Assembly (NCBI GenBank): GCA_002354095.1
Contig: DEKX01000025.1
Location: 1-64,000 of the forward strand
Direction: 5' to 3'
DNA from: Prevotella sp. UBA2711
GTDB taxonomy: Bacteria > Bacteroidota > Bacteroidia > Bacteroidales > Bacteroidaceae
DNA length: 64,000 nucleotides
Shown here piece by piece: positions 51,747 to 60,080 of this stretch (position 1 is its first letter; every line of letters begins with the position of its first letter). Position numbers and translations under genes: made by a program. A model generated the notes under the pieces. That model was not told the origin of the DNA. It worked only from the letters and a program-made list of their open reading frames with translations, and searched no databases.

Positions 51747-53720
51747 TTACGCATCAATATTAGCATAAGTGGCGTTTTTCTCGATGAATTCGCGACGTGG
51801 TTCAACATCGTCGCCCATCAGCATGGAGAAAATTTCGTCAGCCTCTGCTGCATTCTCAATTGAAACCTGCTTCAACAGACGGTTTTCAGGGTTCATGGTG
51901 GTCTCCCAAAGCTGTTCGGGGTTCATCTCACCAAGACCTTTGTAGCGCTGTGTGTGCAGTGCCTTATCATCGTCGCGTCCCTCCACATACTTGTCGATGA
52001 ACGCCTGGCGCTGCTGCTCTGTATAGCAGTATTCCGAGAATTTCTTGTAGGTACACTTATAAAGCGGTGGGGTAGCAATGTAGAGGTGGCCGCCCTGAAT
52101 TACCTGTGGCATAAAGCGATAGAATAGTGTCATGATGAGTGTGTCGATGTGTGAACCATCGACATCGGCATCGGTCATGATGATAATCTTGTCGTAACGC
52201 AGCTTGTCAATATTCGCCTCGCGGTCGCCTTCACCGTCAACACCAAAGCGTACACCAATTGACTGAATGATATTCATTACTGATTCAGCCTCGAACACAC
52301 GGTGCCACTGTACTTTCTCTACGTTCAGAATCTTACCGCGCAAAGGCAGGATAGCCTGGAAATGGCGGTCGCGACCCTGCTTGGCAGAACCACCGGCGGA
52401 GTCACCCTCGACGAGGAATATCTCGCACTCTTTCGGGTCTTTATTCGAGCAGTCAGCCAGTTTACCAGGCAGACCGCCACCCGTCATGGGGTTTTTGCGC
52501 TGCACACTCTCGCGCGCCTTACGGGCAGCGATACGGGCTGTAGCAGCCAGCACCACCTTGTCGCAGATGAGTTTTGCCTCCTTGGGGTGTTCCTCCAGAT
52601 AGTTGGCCAAAGCCTCACCTACGGCCTGCTGAACGGCACCAGCCACCTCGGAGTTGCCCAGTTTGGTCTTTGTCTGACCCTCGAACTGAGGTTCAGCCAC
52701 CTTGATGCTGATTACTGCCGAAAGGCCCTCGCGGAAGTCTTCACCGGCAATCTCAATTTTCGCCTTCTCAATCTGCTTGCTGATCTGTGGATCCGCATCG
52801 GCATATTTCTTCAGTGTACGAGTCAGTGCCATGCGGAATCCCACCAAGTGCGTACCACCCTCGATGGTGTTGATATTGTTCACGTACGAGTGGATATTCT
52901 CGCTGTAATCGGTGTTATACATCACAGCCACCTCGATGGGGATGCCCTGCTTTTCGGTCTTCAGATAGATAACATCATCAAACAAATGCGTGCGGTGGCG
53001 ATCCACGTAGCGCACAAACTCCTTCAGTCCGTCTTTGGCATGGAATACCTCAGGCTCCTTCAGATTGCCCTCCTCGTCAGGACGCAAGTCAGTGAGTGTG
53101 ATGGTGATACCTGCGTTCAGGTATGCCAATTCGCGCATACGGCGGGCAATGATATCATACTTAAATTCTGTTGTCGTAAAGATGGTTCCGTCGGGCCAGA
53201 ACTGCTGACGCGTACCTGTTTTATCCGTGTCACCAACAATCTTGACATCGTACAGCGGCTTACCCTTTTCGTATTCCTGCTGGTAGATGTGACCATTGCG
53301 GAAAACCTGCGACATCATGTGTGTCGAAAGGGCATTTACGCAAGATACACCCACACCGTGCAGACCACCGGAAACCTTGTAGCTGCCCTTGTCGAACTTA
53401 CCACCGGCATGCAACACCGTCATGACCACCTCAAGGGCCGACTTGTGCATCTTCTCGTGCTCGTCAACAGGAATACCGCGTCCGTTGTCTTGTACGGTGA
53501 TACTGTTATCTTCGTTAATAGTTACTTCGATATGCGTGCAATAGCCTGCCATTGCCTCGTCGATAGAGTTGTCAACAGTCTCGTTCACCAAGTGGTGCAA
53601 ACCCTTCTCACTGATGTCGCCAATGTACATTGCAGGGCGCTTGCGCACAGCTTCTAATCCCTCGAGTACCTGAATATTACTCGCGGAATAATTGTTTTCT
53701 TTGTTAAGTTCTTCTGCCAT
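51747..53720 (-). CDS. gyrB: DNA gyrase subunit B
   Basis: The protein has 657 residues. The GHKL ATPase begins AVRKRPAMYIGDISEKGLHHL (quoted in part), with IDEAMAG and the ATP lid GGLHGVGVSCVNALS. The TOPRIM domain starts at EIFLVEGDSAGGSAKQGRDR and includes MTDADVDGSHI. The C-terminal QRYKGLGEMNPEQLWETTM is standard for GyrB/ParE. With GyrA it introduces negative supercoils. GyrB is favoured over ParE by overall sequence, but the two are similar. It is monocistronic, with its own promoter and terminator. Confidence 0.93.
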   Translation of the reverse strand: MAEELNKENNYSASNIQVLEGLEAVRKRPAMYIGDISEKGLHHLVNETVDNSIDEAMAGYCTHIEVTINEDNSITVQDNGRGIPVDEHEKMHKSALEVVMTVLHAGGKFDKGSYKVSGGLHGVGVSCVNALSTHMMSQVFRNGHIYQQEYEKGKPLYDVKIVGDTDKTGTRQQFWPDGTIFTTTEFKYDIIARRMRELAYLNAGITITLTDLRPDEEGNLKEPEVFHAKDGLKEFVRYVDRHRTHLFDDVIYLKTEKQGIPIEVAVMYNTDYSENIHSYVNNINTIEGGTHLVGFRMALTRTLKKYADADPQISKQIEKAKIEIAGEDFREGLSAVISIKVAEPQFEGQTKTKLGNSEVAGAVQQAVGEALANYLEEHPKEAKLICDKVVLAATARIAARKARESVQRKNPMTGGGLPGKLADCSNKDPKECEIFLVEGDSAGGSAKQGRDRHFQAILPLRGKILNVEKVQWHRVFEAESVMNIIQSIGVRFGVDGEGDREANIDKLRYDKIIIMTDADVDGSHIDTLIMTLFYRFMPQVIQGGHLYIATPPLYKCTYKKFSEYCYTEQQRQAFIDKYVEGRDDDKALHTQRYKGLGEMNPEQLWETTMNPENRLLKQVSIENAAEADEIFSMLMGDDVEPRREFIEKNATYANIDA

Positions 53721-53745
53721 TTTAAAAATAGTCCTTATTATCGTG

Positions 53746-53753
53746 CAAAGTTA
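53746..53753 (-). promoter_or_regulatory. -7 box of gyrB
   Basis: Minus-strand TAACTTTG lies 25 nt upstream of the gyrB ATG at 53720. Confidence 0.55.
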
Positions 53754-53797
53754 CAAAAAAAATAGTATTTAAACGAAGGAAAAGTGTATAAAAATAT

Positions 53798-53831
53798 TAA
53801 AGGTTGCATTCCTTTTGAAATGCAACCTTTA
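53798..53831 (-). terminator. Terminator of rpsT
   Basis: A perfect 13-bp stem TAAAGGTTGCATT/AATGCAACCTTTA (53798-53810 with 53819-53831). On the minus strand it is followed by an AT-rich TATTTTTATA run. Confidence 0.8.
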
Positions 53832-53852
53832 TATGCTTGGTTCATGTGAAAT

Positions 53853-54107
53853 TTACGCAAGCGAATTGATGTGAGCCGACAGACTAGACTTGATATTGGC
53901 AGCCTTGTTCTTGTGGATGATGTTGGTCTTAGCCAGCTTGTCCAGCATCTTCTGTACTTTGGGGTACAGGGCAGCAGCCTCTTCTTTGTTAGTCATTGCG
54001 CGCAACTTGCGAACAGCGTTACGCATAGTCTTTGCATAATAGTGATTATGCTCTGCTCTTGATTTCTCCTGACGGATTCTCTTCAGGGATGATTTGTGAT
54101 TTGCCAT
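53853..54107 (-). CDS. rpsT: 30S ribosomal protein S20
   Basis: The protein has 84 residues, highly basic and helical, beginning MANHKSSLKRIRQ and ending SLSAHINSLA, a clear S20. It binds 16S rRNA early in small-subunit assembly. Upstream on the same strand lie a GC-rich leader and tRNA-Glu, with no T-run terminator between, so all may share a transcript started at 54346. Confidence 0.96.
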   Translation of the reverse strand: MANHKSSLKRIRQEKSRAEHNHYYAKTMRNAVRKLRAMTNKEEAAALYPKVQKMLDKLAKTNIIHKNKAANIKSSLSAHINSLA

Positions 54108-54144
54108 TTTTTTGAAAATTTTTTGTTGTTAATATTAAAGCTTA

Positions 54145-54243
54145 TGGGTCTTACGTCTCCCGAAGGGCTGCCCTGGGCGGGTTATTACACCCTCCGCCAC
54201 CGTTCCCCTTGCGAGTAGCACTTGGCTGTGCAGATGACGGATT
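54145..54243 (-). ncRNA. GC-rich structured leader between tRNA-Glu and rpsT
   Basis: About 100 nt that are much richer in G/C than the flanks. On the minus strand GGCGGAGGGT pairs with ACCCGCC around GTAATA, and CCC-TTC-GGG lies nearby. It could be the autoregulatory leader where S20 controls its own synthesis (known in other bacteria), or another RNA. I do not recognise a named family. Confidence 0.45.
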
Positions 54244-54253
54244 TAAATGTTGG

Positions 54254-54325
54254 TAGTCCCTAGGAGAGTCGAACTCCTCTTTAGAGAATGAAAATCTCTC
54301 GTCCTAACCGATAGACGAAGGGACC
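54254..54325 (-). tRNA. tRNA-Glu (anticodon TTC)
   Basis: The minus strand folds as a tRNA: acceptor GGTCCCT/AGGGACT, anticodon stem AGAGA/TCTCT with loop TTTTCAT (anticodon TTC), T-arm AGGAG-TTCGACT-CTCCT and discriminator A. The 3' CCA is not encoded. The first acceptor pair is G-T. A consensus promoter lies just upstream. Confidence 0.95.
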
Positions 54326-54345
54326 AGTTGCTCTTTTTGCGGGTG

Positions 54346-54376
54346 CAAAGGTACTGCAATTTTTCCGTATATCAAA
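54346..54376 (-). promoter_or_regulatory. Promoter of tRNA-Glu (and probably rpsT)
   Basis: Minus-strand TACCTTTG (54346-54353) with TTTG exactly 19 nt upstream (54373-54376). Confidence 0.75.
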
Positions 54377-54430
54377 ATTTTCTTGCGGAAAAATGATGTT
54401 TTTCCATGAATTTTGTGTAATTTCGCCCTC

Positions 54431-55150
54431 ATGTTAGAGAAATCGGCAGCTATCGTGTTGCATACATTGAAGTATGGAGAGTCCCGAATCATTGTGGATA
54501 TGTTCACGAGGAAATGGGGGCGTCTGTCGTTTATCGTACCTGTGCCTAAGAGCAGCAAATCGCGCTTGAAGAAACAGTATTTCCAGCCTCTGACGCTGTT
54601 GGAGATAGAGTGTGAGGTGCGTCCTCGGATGACGCTTCAAAAACTGAATGACGCGCGCTTGCTGTCGCCCTTTGTGTCCATTCCCATTTCGCCCGAAAAG
54701 TTGGCAATCTGCATGTTTCTTGCCGAGTTCCTCTATTATAGTCTGCGCTCCGAACAGCGTAATGAGCCCCTCTTTGAGTATATCACCGACTCCATTCAGT
54801 GGCTTGATGCTGCTACTGACGGCTATGCCAATTTCCACCTTACTTTCTTGATGCGTCTGTCACTTTTCTTGGGGTTCTATCCCAATTTGGAGTCCGATGG
54901 CGCCTGTTTTAATTTGCGCGAGGGGCGTTTTTGTGAGGAAGTGCCATCGCAGAGCGCCATTTTGCGCCCGGCTGAAGCCCAGATGATTCGATTGCTGATG
55001 CGTATGGATTTCCCCACGATGCATCTGTTCCGTTTCTCACGTCAAGACAGGAATCGCATTACCGATGTTTTGTTGCAGTATTATAAACTGCATCTGCCAG
55101 ACTTCCCTGAAATGAAAAGTCTGGCAGTGCTTCAACAATTGTGGACCTGA
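54431..55150 (+). CDS. recO: DNA repair protein RecO
   Basis: The protein has 239 residues. The N-terminal OB-fold (MLEKSAAIVLHTLKYGESRIIVDMFTRKWGRLSFIV, quoted in part) and helical C-terminal domain (FLMRLSLFLGFYPNL...) match RecO, which loads RecA at single-strand gaps with RecR. The start is the ATG at 54431; a TTG at 54413 lies within the predicted promoter (TAATTTCG, 54418-54425), so this mRNA may be nearly leaderless. The zinc cysteines of some RecO proteins are absent here. It converges on ftsZ with 6 nt between stops. Confidence 0.92.
   Translation: MLEKSAAIVLHTLKYGESRIIVDMFTRKWGRLSFIVPVPKSSKSRLKKQYFQPLTLLEIECEVRPRMTLQKLNDARLLSPFVSIPISPEKLAICMFLAEFLYYSLRSEQRNEPLFEYITDSIQWLDAATDGYANFHLTFLMRLSLFLGFYPNLESDGACFNLREGRFCEEVPSQSAILRPAEAQMIRLLMRMDFPTMHLFRFSRQDRNRITDVLLQYYKLHLPDFPEMKSLAVLQQLWT
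55094..55127. terminator. Perfect hairpin in the 3' end of recO, possible ftsZ terminator
   Basis: CTGCCAGACTT/AAGTCTGGCAG (55094-55104 with 55117-55127) is an 11-bp perfect stem inside recO codons. It lies about 30 nt past the ftsZ stop codon on the other strand and is the only strong hairpin there. No long T run follows. Confidence 0.4.
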
Positions 55151-55156
55151 CAGGAT

Positions 55157-56470
55157 CTATGAGAAAACAATAGTTCCCTGAATCGGTTCCTGAGGTGTGT
55201 CATTCTGCTGTGCAGGTTCCTCACCGCTGGCTTGACTATAGATGCTGTCCAGTATCTCGCGCGTACGTTTGTAAGTAGGTGTCTGCTCAACAGCTGAGAT
55301 GACATCATCATTATCCAACTCGTCGGGACGGAACATATAAATATGTGGGCGGCGCTTGTAGCGCTTAGTAGAGCCCTCGTTACCATAGTAACGGTTACGG
55401 CGATCTTGTTTCTCAGCTTCGCGCTCCTGCTGTTCTGCAATACGGGTAGCCTCTTCCTGAGTATGACGTTTCAAGTGACCGTTCATGCCATCTACATTCT
55501 CGATACCGAAACCTGTGGCCAGAATGGTTACCTTCACCTTCTTGCCCAGTTCAGGATCGGTGGCAAGTCCCCACTTGATTTCGAAATCGCCGAATTTTGC
55601 CATGAATTCGTTCACGTCGTTCATTTCCTCCATCATCAGCGAATCCTTACCATCCTTCGTTCCTGCAAACGAAATGCTCAACAGAATCTTCTTGGAGTTG
55701 AAGACATCGTTATCATTGAGCAGCGGAGAGTTCAAGGCATCGTCAATAGCCTTACGCACACGACCTTCACCCTCGCCATATCCCGTTGACATGATGGCTA
55801 CACCACCGTCTTTCAACACCGTCTTCACGTCGTTGAAGTCGAGGTTGATCAGTCCATGAACGGTAATAATTTCAGCAATAGACTTAGCAGCTACCGACAG
55901 GGTATCATCGGCCTTGCCAAAAGCATCGAGCACAGAAAGTTCGGGATATATCTCGCGCAGGCGTTCATTATTTATAACTAGCAGTGCATCCACATGCTTC
56001 GACATTTCCTCGACGCCATCCAAAGCCTGGTCAATCTTGCGGTCGCCCTCAAAACGGAACGGAATCGTGACAATACCAACAGTCAGGATACCCAGTTCCT
56101 TCGACACACGGGCAATGACAGGGGCAGCGCCTGTACCCGTACCACCACCCATACCAGCAGTGATAAACGCCATACGTGTGCCGTCACTCAACATTTTCTT
56201 AATGTCTTCGATACTTTCTTCTGCTGCAGCGCGTGCCTTTTCGGGTTTGTTACCAGCTCCTAATCCTTCCTTACCCAATTGCAGATGAACGGGCACGGGT
56301 GAATCATTCAGTGCCTGATTATCAGTATTGCAGAGCACGAAGGTCACATCGTGGATGCCTTCACGATACATGTGGTTGACGGCATTGCCGCCTCCGCCAC
56401 CTACACCAATCACCTTGATGATGCTGTTCTCTTTCTCGGGTGCACCGAAATCCAGTAATACATTATCCAT
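55157..56470 (-). CDS. ftsZ: Cell division protein FtsZ
   Basis: The protein has 437 residues. The tubulin-like GTPase motif is GMGGGTGTGAAPV (about 105-117), and IKVIGVGGGGGNAVNHM (18-34) begins the nucleotide fold. The T7 loop (LINLDFNDVKTVL) carries the catalytic acids. A long charged linker (QEREAEKQDRRNRYYGNEG) precedes the short conserved C-terminal region. It polymerises into the Z ring at midcell. It is the last gene of the dcw run and follows ftsA by 16 nt. Confidence 0.97.
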   Translation of the reverse strand: MDNVLLDFGAPEKENSIIKVIGVGGGGGNAVNHMYREGIHDVTFVLCNTDNQALNDSPVPVHLQLGKEGLGAGNKPEKARAAAEESIEDIKKMLSDGTRMAFITAGMGGGTGTGAAPVIARVSKELGILTVGIVTIPFRFEGDRKIDQALDGVEEMSKHVDALLVINNERLREIYPELSVLDAFGKADDTLSVAAKSIAEIITVHGLINLDFNDVKTVLKDGGVAIMSTGYGEGEGRVRKAIDDALNSPLLNDNDVFNSKKILLSISFAGTKDGKDSLMMEEMNDVNEFMAKFGDFEIKWGLATDPELGKKVKVTILATGFGIENVDGMNGHLKRHTQEEATRIAEQQEREAEKQDRRNRYYGNEGSTKRYKRRPHIYMFRPDELDNDDVISAVEQTPTYKRTREILDSIYSQASGEEPAQQNDTPQEPIQGTIVFS

Positions 56471-56486
56471 ATACTAATCCTCCCTT

Positions 56487-57935
56487 TTATTCTTCTTCTT
56501 CAACCATTTTCTTACCAAACTCTTTCAAGCCTTTGAAAGCTTTGTTCCAGAAGCTGTTCTCTTTCTTGATACGGGCTTCTTCACGGGCTTTCTCCTCGGC
56601 TTCCTCACGAGCGATGCGCTCTTCCTCCTCGCGTTTCTGACGGGCTAATTCTTCAGCGCGTTTAACCTCGTCCACCGTACGCACCACACCTGCAGGGGTC
56701 TCTCCCGGTTGACGCGCTTTGCGCTGGTCAAGAGTAGCAGCGGGCTGTGGCTGTTTTTGGGCGAACAGGTCTTGGTTGGGATCTATCTCCTGACCGGCAC
56801 AATTGATGTCGCCTTTGGCCAACAGTCCCAGTACGGTATTCATGCTACCGTCCTTGGCTGTAATCTCGGGGAGATTGGAAATGATGGTCGGCGTGACAAA
56901 CTTAGCCGTGCGTATCTTGTCGATGTGGGTATAGGCAGCAAAGGCTTTCTCCATGTTCGGCATATTTGCACCGCCACCCGTCAGAATGATACCGCCCAGC
57001 AGCTTGTCGCAGAGTTCCTCGGGAATCTGGCACCATACATTGGCGATAATTTCCTCCAAACGGCCCTCAACAATCTCAATGAACTTCCGACTTTCCACCT
57101 GACGGTCTTGGTCGATGGAGTATTTCAGATTGTTGTCAATATCATTATTATCGGTCAGTGCATTGGCATATTTCAGTTTCATCTTTTCGGCATCGCGCTC
57201 TTCCATCTGCAGGGATGCAATATCCTTAGTGATATTGTTTCCGCCCAGTGGAATTACTGCCAAGTGGCGCAGCACATTCTTTGAATAGACACTGACGGTG
57301 GTTGTGTCGGCACCTAAGTCAACCAAGGCACAACCAGAACGCTTCTCAGTCTCGGTGAGCACACAGTCGGCAAGGGCACGTGGTGCGAGATACATTTCTG
57401 CAACACTGACGTTGGCAGCCTCAAAACAAAGGTTGAGGTTCTTGTAGAATGCCCTACGCTGAAGGATATTCAGGAAGTTGCCTTCGATGTGGTTGCACTG
57501 AATACCGACAGGGTCCAGTTGATACTGTGAATCGACTTTATATTCCTGAACAGCAGCGTCCAGTATCTCCTGATCGGGATATTTCATGTTGCGGTTGGCA
57601 TCCATCAGTTCAATGACCATATCTTGGGTTACCACTGTATCAGCGGGTAATTCCTTTGAAATGACATTGCGAATAGAGCGTATTGACTGACCGCCAACTC
57701 CTACATAAACCTGTGTGATAGCCGTTTTGAGCTGTTTCTCCAGTTTAGCGATAATGGAAGAAAGACATTGGGCGGTCTTGTCGATGTTGTAAACATACCC
57801 CTTGCGGATGAAAGACGATGACTCTTCTTTCACCACAGCCAGTACTTGAATACTGCCGTCAAGGTTCTTCTTTCCTGCGATACCGGTCATCTTTGATGAC
57901 CCCAGTTCGATAGCAACGATAAATTCTTTTGGCAT
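56487..57935 (-). CDS. ftsA: Cell division protein FtsA
   Basis: About 482 residues. The actin-like ATPase fold shows the phosphate-1 motif FIVAIELGSSKMTGIAG, the SALVDLGADTTTV-like phosphate-2 segment (GCALVDLGADTTTV) and GGIILTGGGANMPNM. A charged coiled coil (about 420-460) leads to the membrane-targeting amphipathic helix NSFWNKAFKGLKEFGKKMV. It anchors FtsZ to the membrane. The start is taken at 57935: the open frame extends 63 codons further up into ftsQ, but the conserved FtsA N-terminus begins here. Confidence 0.95.
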   Translation of the reverse strand: MPKEFIVAIELGSSKMTGIAGKKNLDGSIQVLAVVKEESSSFIRKGYVYNIDKTAQCLSSIIAKLEKQLKTAITQVYVGVGGQSIRSIRNVISKELPADTVVTQDMVIELMDANRNMKYPDQEILDAAVQEYKVDSQYQLDPVGIQCNHIEGNFLNILQRRAFYKNLNLCFEAANVSVAEMYLAPRALADCVLTETEKRSGCALVDLGADTTTVSVYSKNVLRHLAVIPLGGNNITKDIASLQMEERDAEKMKLKYANALTDNNDIDNNLKYSIDQDRQVESRKFIEIVEGRLEEIIANVWCQIPEELCDKLLGGIILTGGGANMPNMEKAFAAYTHIDKIRTAKFVTPTIISNLPEITAKDGSMNTVLGLLAKGDINCAGQEIDPNQDLFAQKQPQPAATLDQRKARQPGETPAGVVRTVDEVKRAEELARQKREEEERIAREEAEEKAREEARIKKENSFWNKAFKGLKEFGKKMVEEEE

Positions 57936-57942
57936 CTTACTT

Positions 57943-58707
57943 TTAAATATTTTTATTTCCTTTTTTCCTCTTCTTGCAAATAATCTGGTTGTCGAATTCC
58001 AGATTGATATAGCTGTACTTATTCCATCCTGCCTCGCTAAGACCATAGCGGTAGAACTTTTCAAGGCGGTTGAGTTTTCTCTGTATATTGACAGGACTGC
58101 CCAGATAGACAATATGGTCACCAATACGTGGAACTACCTCCACCGTTCCGTCTTCGAGCACGTTGAGTTGTTCTATCTGATGGTGCCACAAAGGACTCTT
58201 AAGAATGAAACTGCCCAGACGGGCAAGCTTTTTCTGTGCATAAGCCCTACTGATATGCCCCGTGGCAATTACTAAATCGCTGACATAGCGTGTGTTAGGC
58301 ATAACCTGACCATGGGCATCCACATAATAGTCTTCACCATTCAGAGCTTTGACTCTGACAACGGGAAGTCGCTGCGTGAGATTGATTCTGATATGTCCGC
58401 CTTGTGTCTTATAGCATTCAGCTGTTTCTACAAAGGGATTCTTGCGGATGGCTTCTTCTATCTTGCGCACATCAATCTGCTTCATAGGTTGACCTTGCGG
58501 AAAGATTTTAGCCTTCGTCAGTTGTTGCTTAATCTCGTCAACTCCCAGGAATCCATCAACCTTACTGTCTTGGATATTGATATCCACTTGGGTGCATACT
58601 GCCTGTTGGTCGTCAGGCTTGTTGAAAGCGGTGACGGCTAAGAACAGATAGCATGCCAGTGCGACATCTGTCACGATAAGGGCTGATTTCTTCCAGTTGT
58701 ATATCAT
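57943..58707 (-). CDS. ftsQ: Cell division protein FtsQ
   Basis: The protein has 254 residues. A short cytoplasmic tail and one transmembrane helix (SALIVTDVALACYLFLAV, about 8-25) lead to a POTRA domain (about 45-120, LTKAKIFPQGQPMKQIDVRKIEEAIRKNPFVETAE quoted in part) and the FtsQ beta domain. It scaffolds the divisome in the periplasm. It overlaps murC by 4 nt and is followed by ftsA after 7 nt. Confidence 0.9.
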   Translation of the reverse strand: MIYNWKKSALIVTDVALACYLFLAVTAFNKPDDQQAVCTQVDINIQDSKVDGFLGVDEIKQQLTKAKIFPQGQPMKQIDVRKIEEAIRKNPFVETAECYKTQGGHIRINLTQRLPVVRVKALNGEDYYVDAHGQVMPNTRYVSDLVIATGHISRAYAQKKLARLGSFILKSPLWHHQIEQLNVLEDGTVEVVPRIGDHIVYLGSPVNIQRKLNRLEKFYRYGLSEAGWNKYSYINLEFDNQIICKKRKKGNKNI

Positions 58708-60080
58708 ACTTTGTTTTCTAAAATCTTTGTTATTTGTGGCACTTGGTTGTCAAGATCGCCAGCTCCGAGTATAATAAGTACGTCGAAATCATGACCTTTA
58801 ACGAAGTCGAGTACATCGGCCTTGCGAATGATTTGCTTCTCAATGCCCGGGCGCAGATGGTCGTATATCAGTGCCGATGAAACACCCTCAATGGGAAGTT
58901 CACGGGCAGGATATATCTCTGTCAGTACGACTTCATCGAGCAGACTCAGTGCATCAGCGAAATCTTTATAGAAATCGCGGGTGCGGGTGTACAGATGGGG
59001 TTGGAAGATGGCTGTTATCTTCCTGTTGCGATATAATTCACGAATGCTCTTGGCACTCTGGTATATCTCCTTGGGGTGGTGAGCGTAGTCGCTTAGGAAC
59101 ACCAGTTTGTCGTTCTTGATCTTGAAATCAAAACGACGGTCCACACCTTTGAAGGTCATCATACCCAAACGTAGTTCGTCGGCAGTACATCCTGCCAGTT
59201 GTGCCATAGCCATTGCCGCAATACCATTCTCGATATTGATGGGAATGGGCTGGCCTAATTGAATGTTTTTGACACATTCAATGGGTGAGATGAAATCGAA
59301 GGTTATCTCACCATTCTCAATAACAATGTTTTCGGCATGGAAATCGCCTTCATGGAGCGCATAATCATAGCGACGCACCCCTTCCTGCAGGTGTTCTTTC
59401 ATTTCCAATCCGCGATGAATAATCAATGCTCCTTCGGGTTGAATGAGCTCGGTATAATGGCGGAAACTTTCCAGATAAGCCTCCTTTGTACCATAGATAT
59501 CCAAGTGGTCGGGGTCAGTTGCGGTGATCACGGTCATCCAGGGGCGCAACCAGTGGAAGGAACGGTCGAATTCATCGGCTTCAATGACGACATAGTCAGA
59601 ATCCGACAGGATATAGTTAGTGCCGTAATTCTTGGAAATACCTCCCAAGAAGGCGTTGCAGTCCAAATGACTCTGGTGCATGATATGGGCACACATGGTG
59701 GAAGTAGTTGTCTTGCCATGGGTACCGGCTACACAAAGTCCTTTGTGCTCGCGTGTCAGTGTACCCAGCACTTGTGCCCGCTTCTGTATCTCAAAACCAT
59801 GTTGGCGGAAATATTGCAGTTCCTGATGTTCTGCAGGAATAGCGGGTGTATAGATAATCAGACAAGACTCTGGTTTTTTGCATGCTACGGGAATCTCGTC
59901 AATGTTTTCTTCGTAGTGAATGAGCATGCCTTCCTTCTCCAACTGACGCGTGAGGTCACTTGGGGTCTTGTCATAACCGCCAACCACCAGTCCCCGACTG
60001 ATGAAGTAGCGGGCAATGGCGCTCATTCCGATGCCGCCTGCACCGACGAAATAGACTGCTTTGATATCTTTAATTTCCAT
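58704..60080 (-). CDS. murC: UDP-N-acetylmuramate--L-alanine ligase
   Basis: The protein has 458 residues. It starts with the Rossmann-like VYFVGAGGIGMSAIARYF, has the ATP site GTHGKTTTSTMCAHI (about 117-131), and the YAHHPKEI segment of the Mur ligase C-terminal domain. It adds L-alanine to UDP-MurNAc, the first peptide step of peptidoglycan synthesis. Overlaps murG by 11 nt. Confidence 0.96.
   Translation of the reverse strand: MEIKDIKAVYFVGAGGIGMSAIARYFISRGLVVGGYDKTPSDLTRQLEKEGMLIHYEENIDEIPVACKKPESCLIIYTPAIPAEHQELQYFRQHGFEIQKRAQVLGTLTREHKGLCVAGTHGKTTTSTMCAHIMHQSHLDCNAFLGGISKNYGTNYILSDSDYVVIEADEFDRSFHWLRPWMTVITATDPDHLDIYGTKEAYLESFRHYTELIQPEGALIIHRGLEMKEHLQEGVRRYDYALHEGDFHAENIVIENGEITFDFISPIECVKNIQLGQPIPINIENGIAAMAMAQLAGCTADELRLGMMTFKGVDRRFDFKIKNDKLVFLSDYAHHPKEIYQSAKSIRELYRNRKITAIFQPHLYTRTRDFYKDFADALSLLDEVVLTEIYPARELPIEGVSSALIYDHLRPGIEKQIIRKADVLDFVKGHDFDVLIILGAGDLDNQVPQITKILENKV

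Noticed and set aside
52302..53657. 451-codon plus-strand open frame
   Set aside because: It is antisense to gyrB, has no family motif, and gyrB is unquestionable.
57936..58124. 63-codon N-terminal extension of FtsA
   Set aside because: It overlaps ftsQ completely and is not like any FtsA; the family N-terminus begins at 57935.
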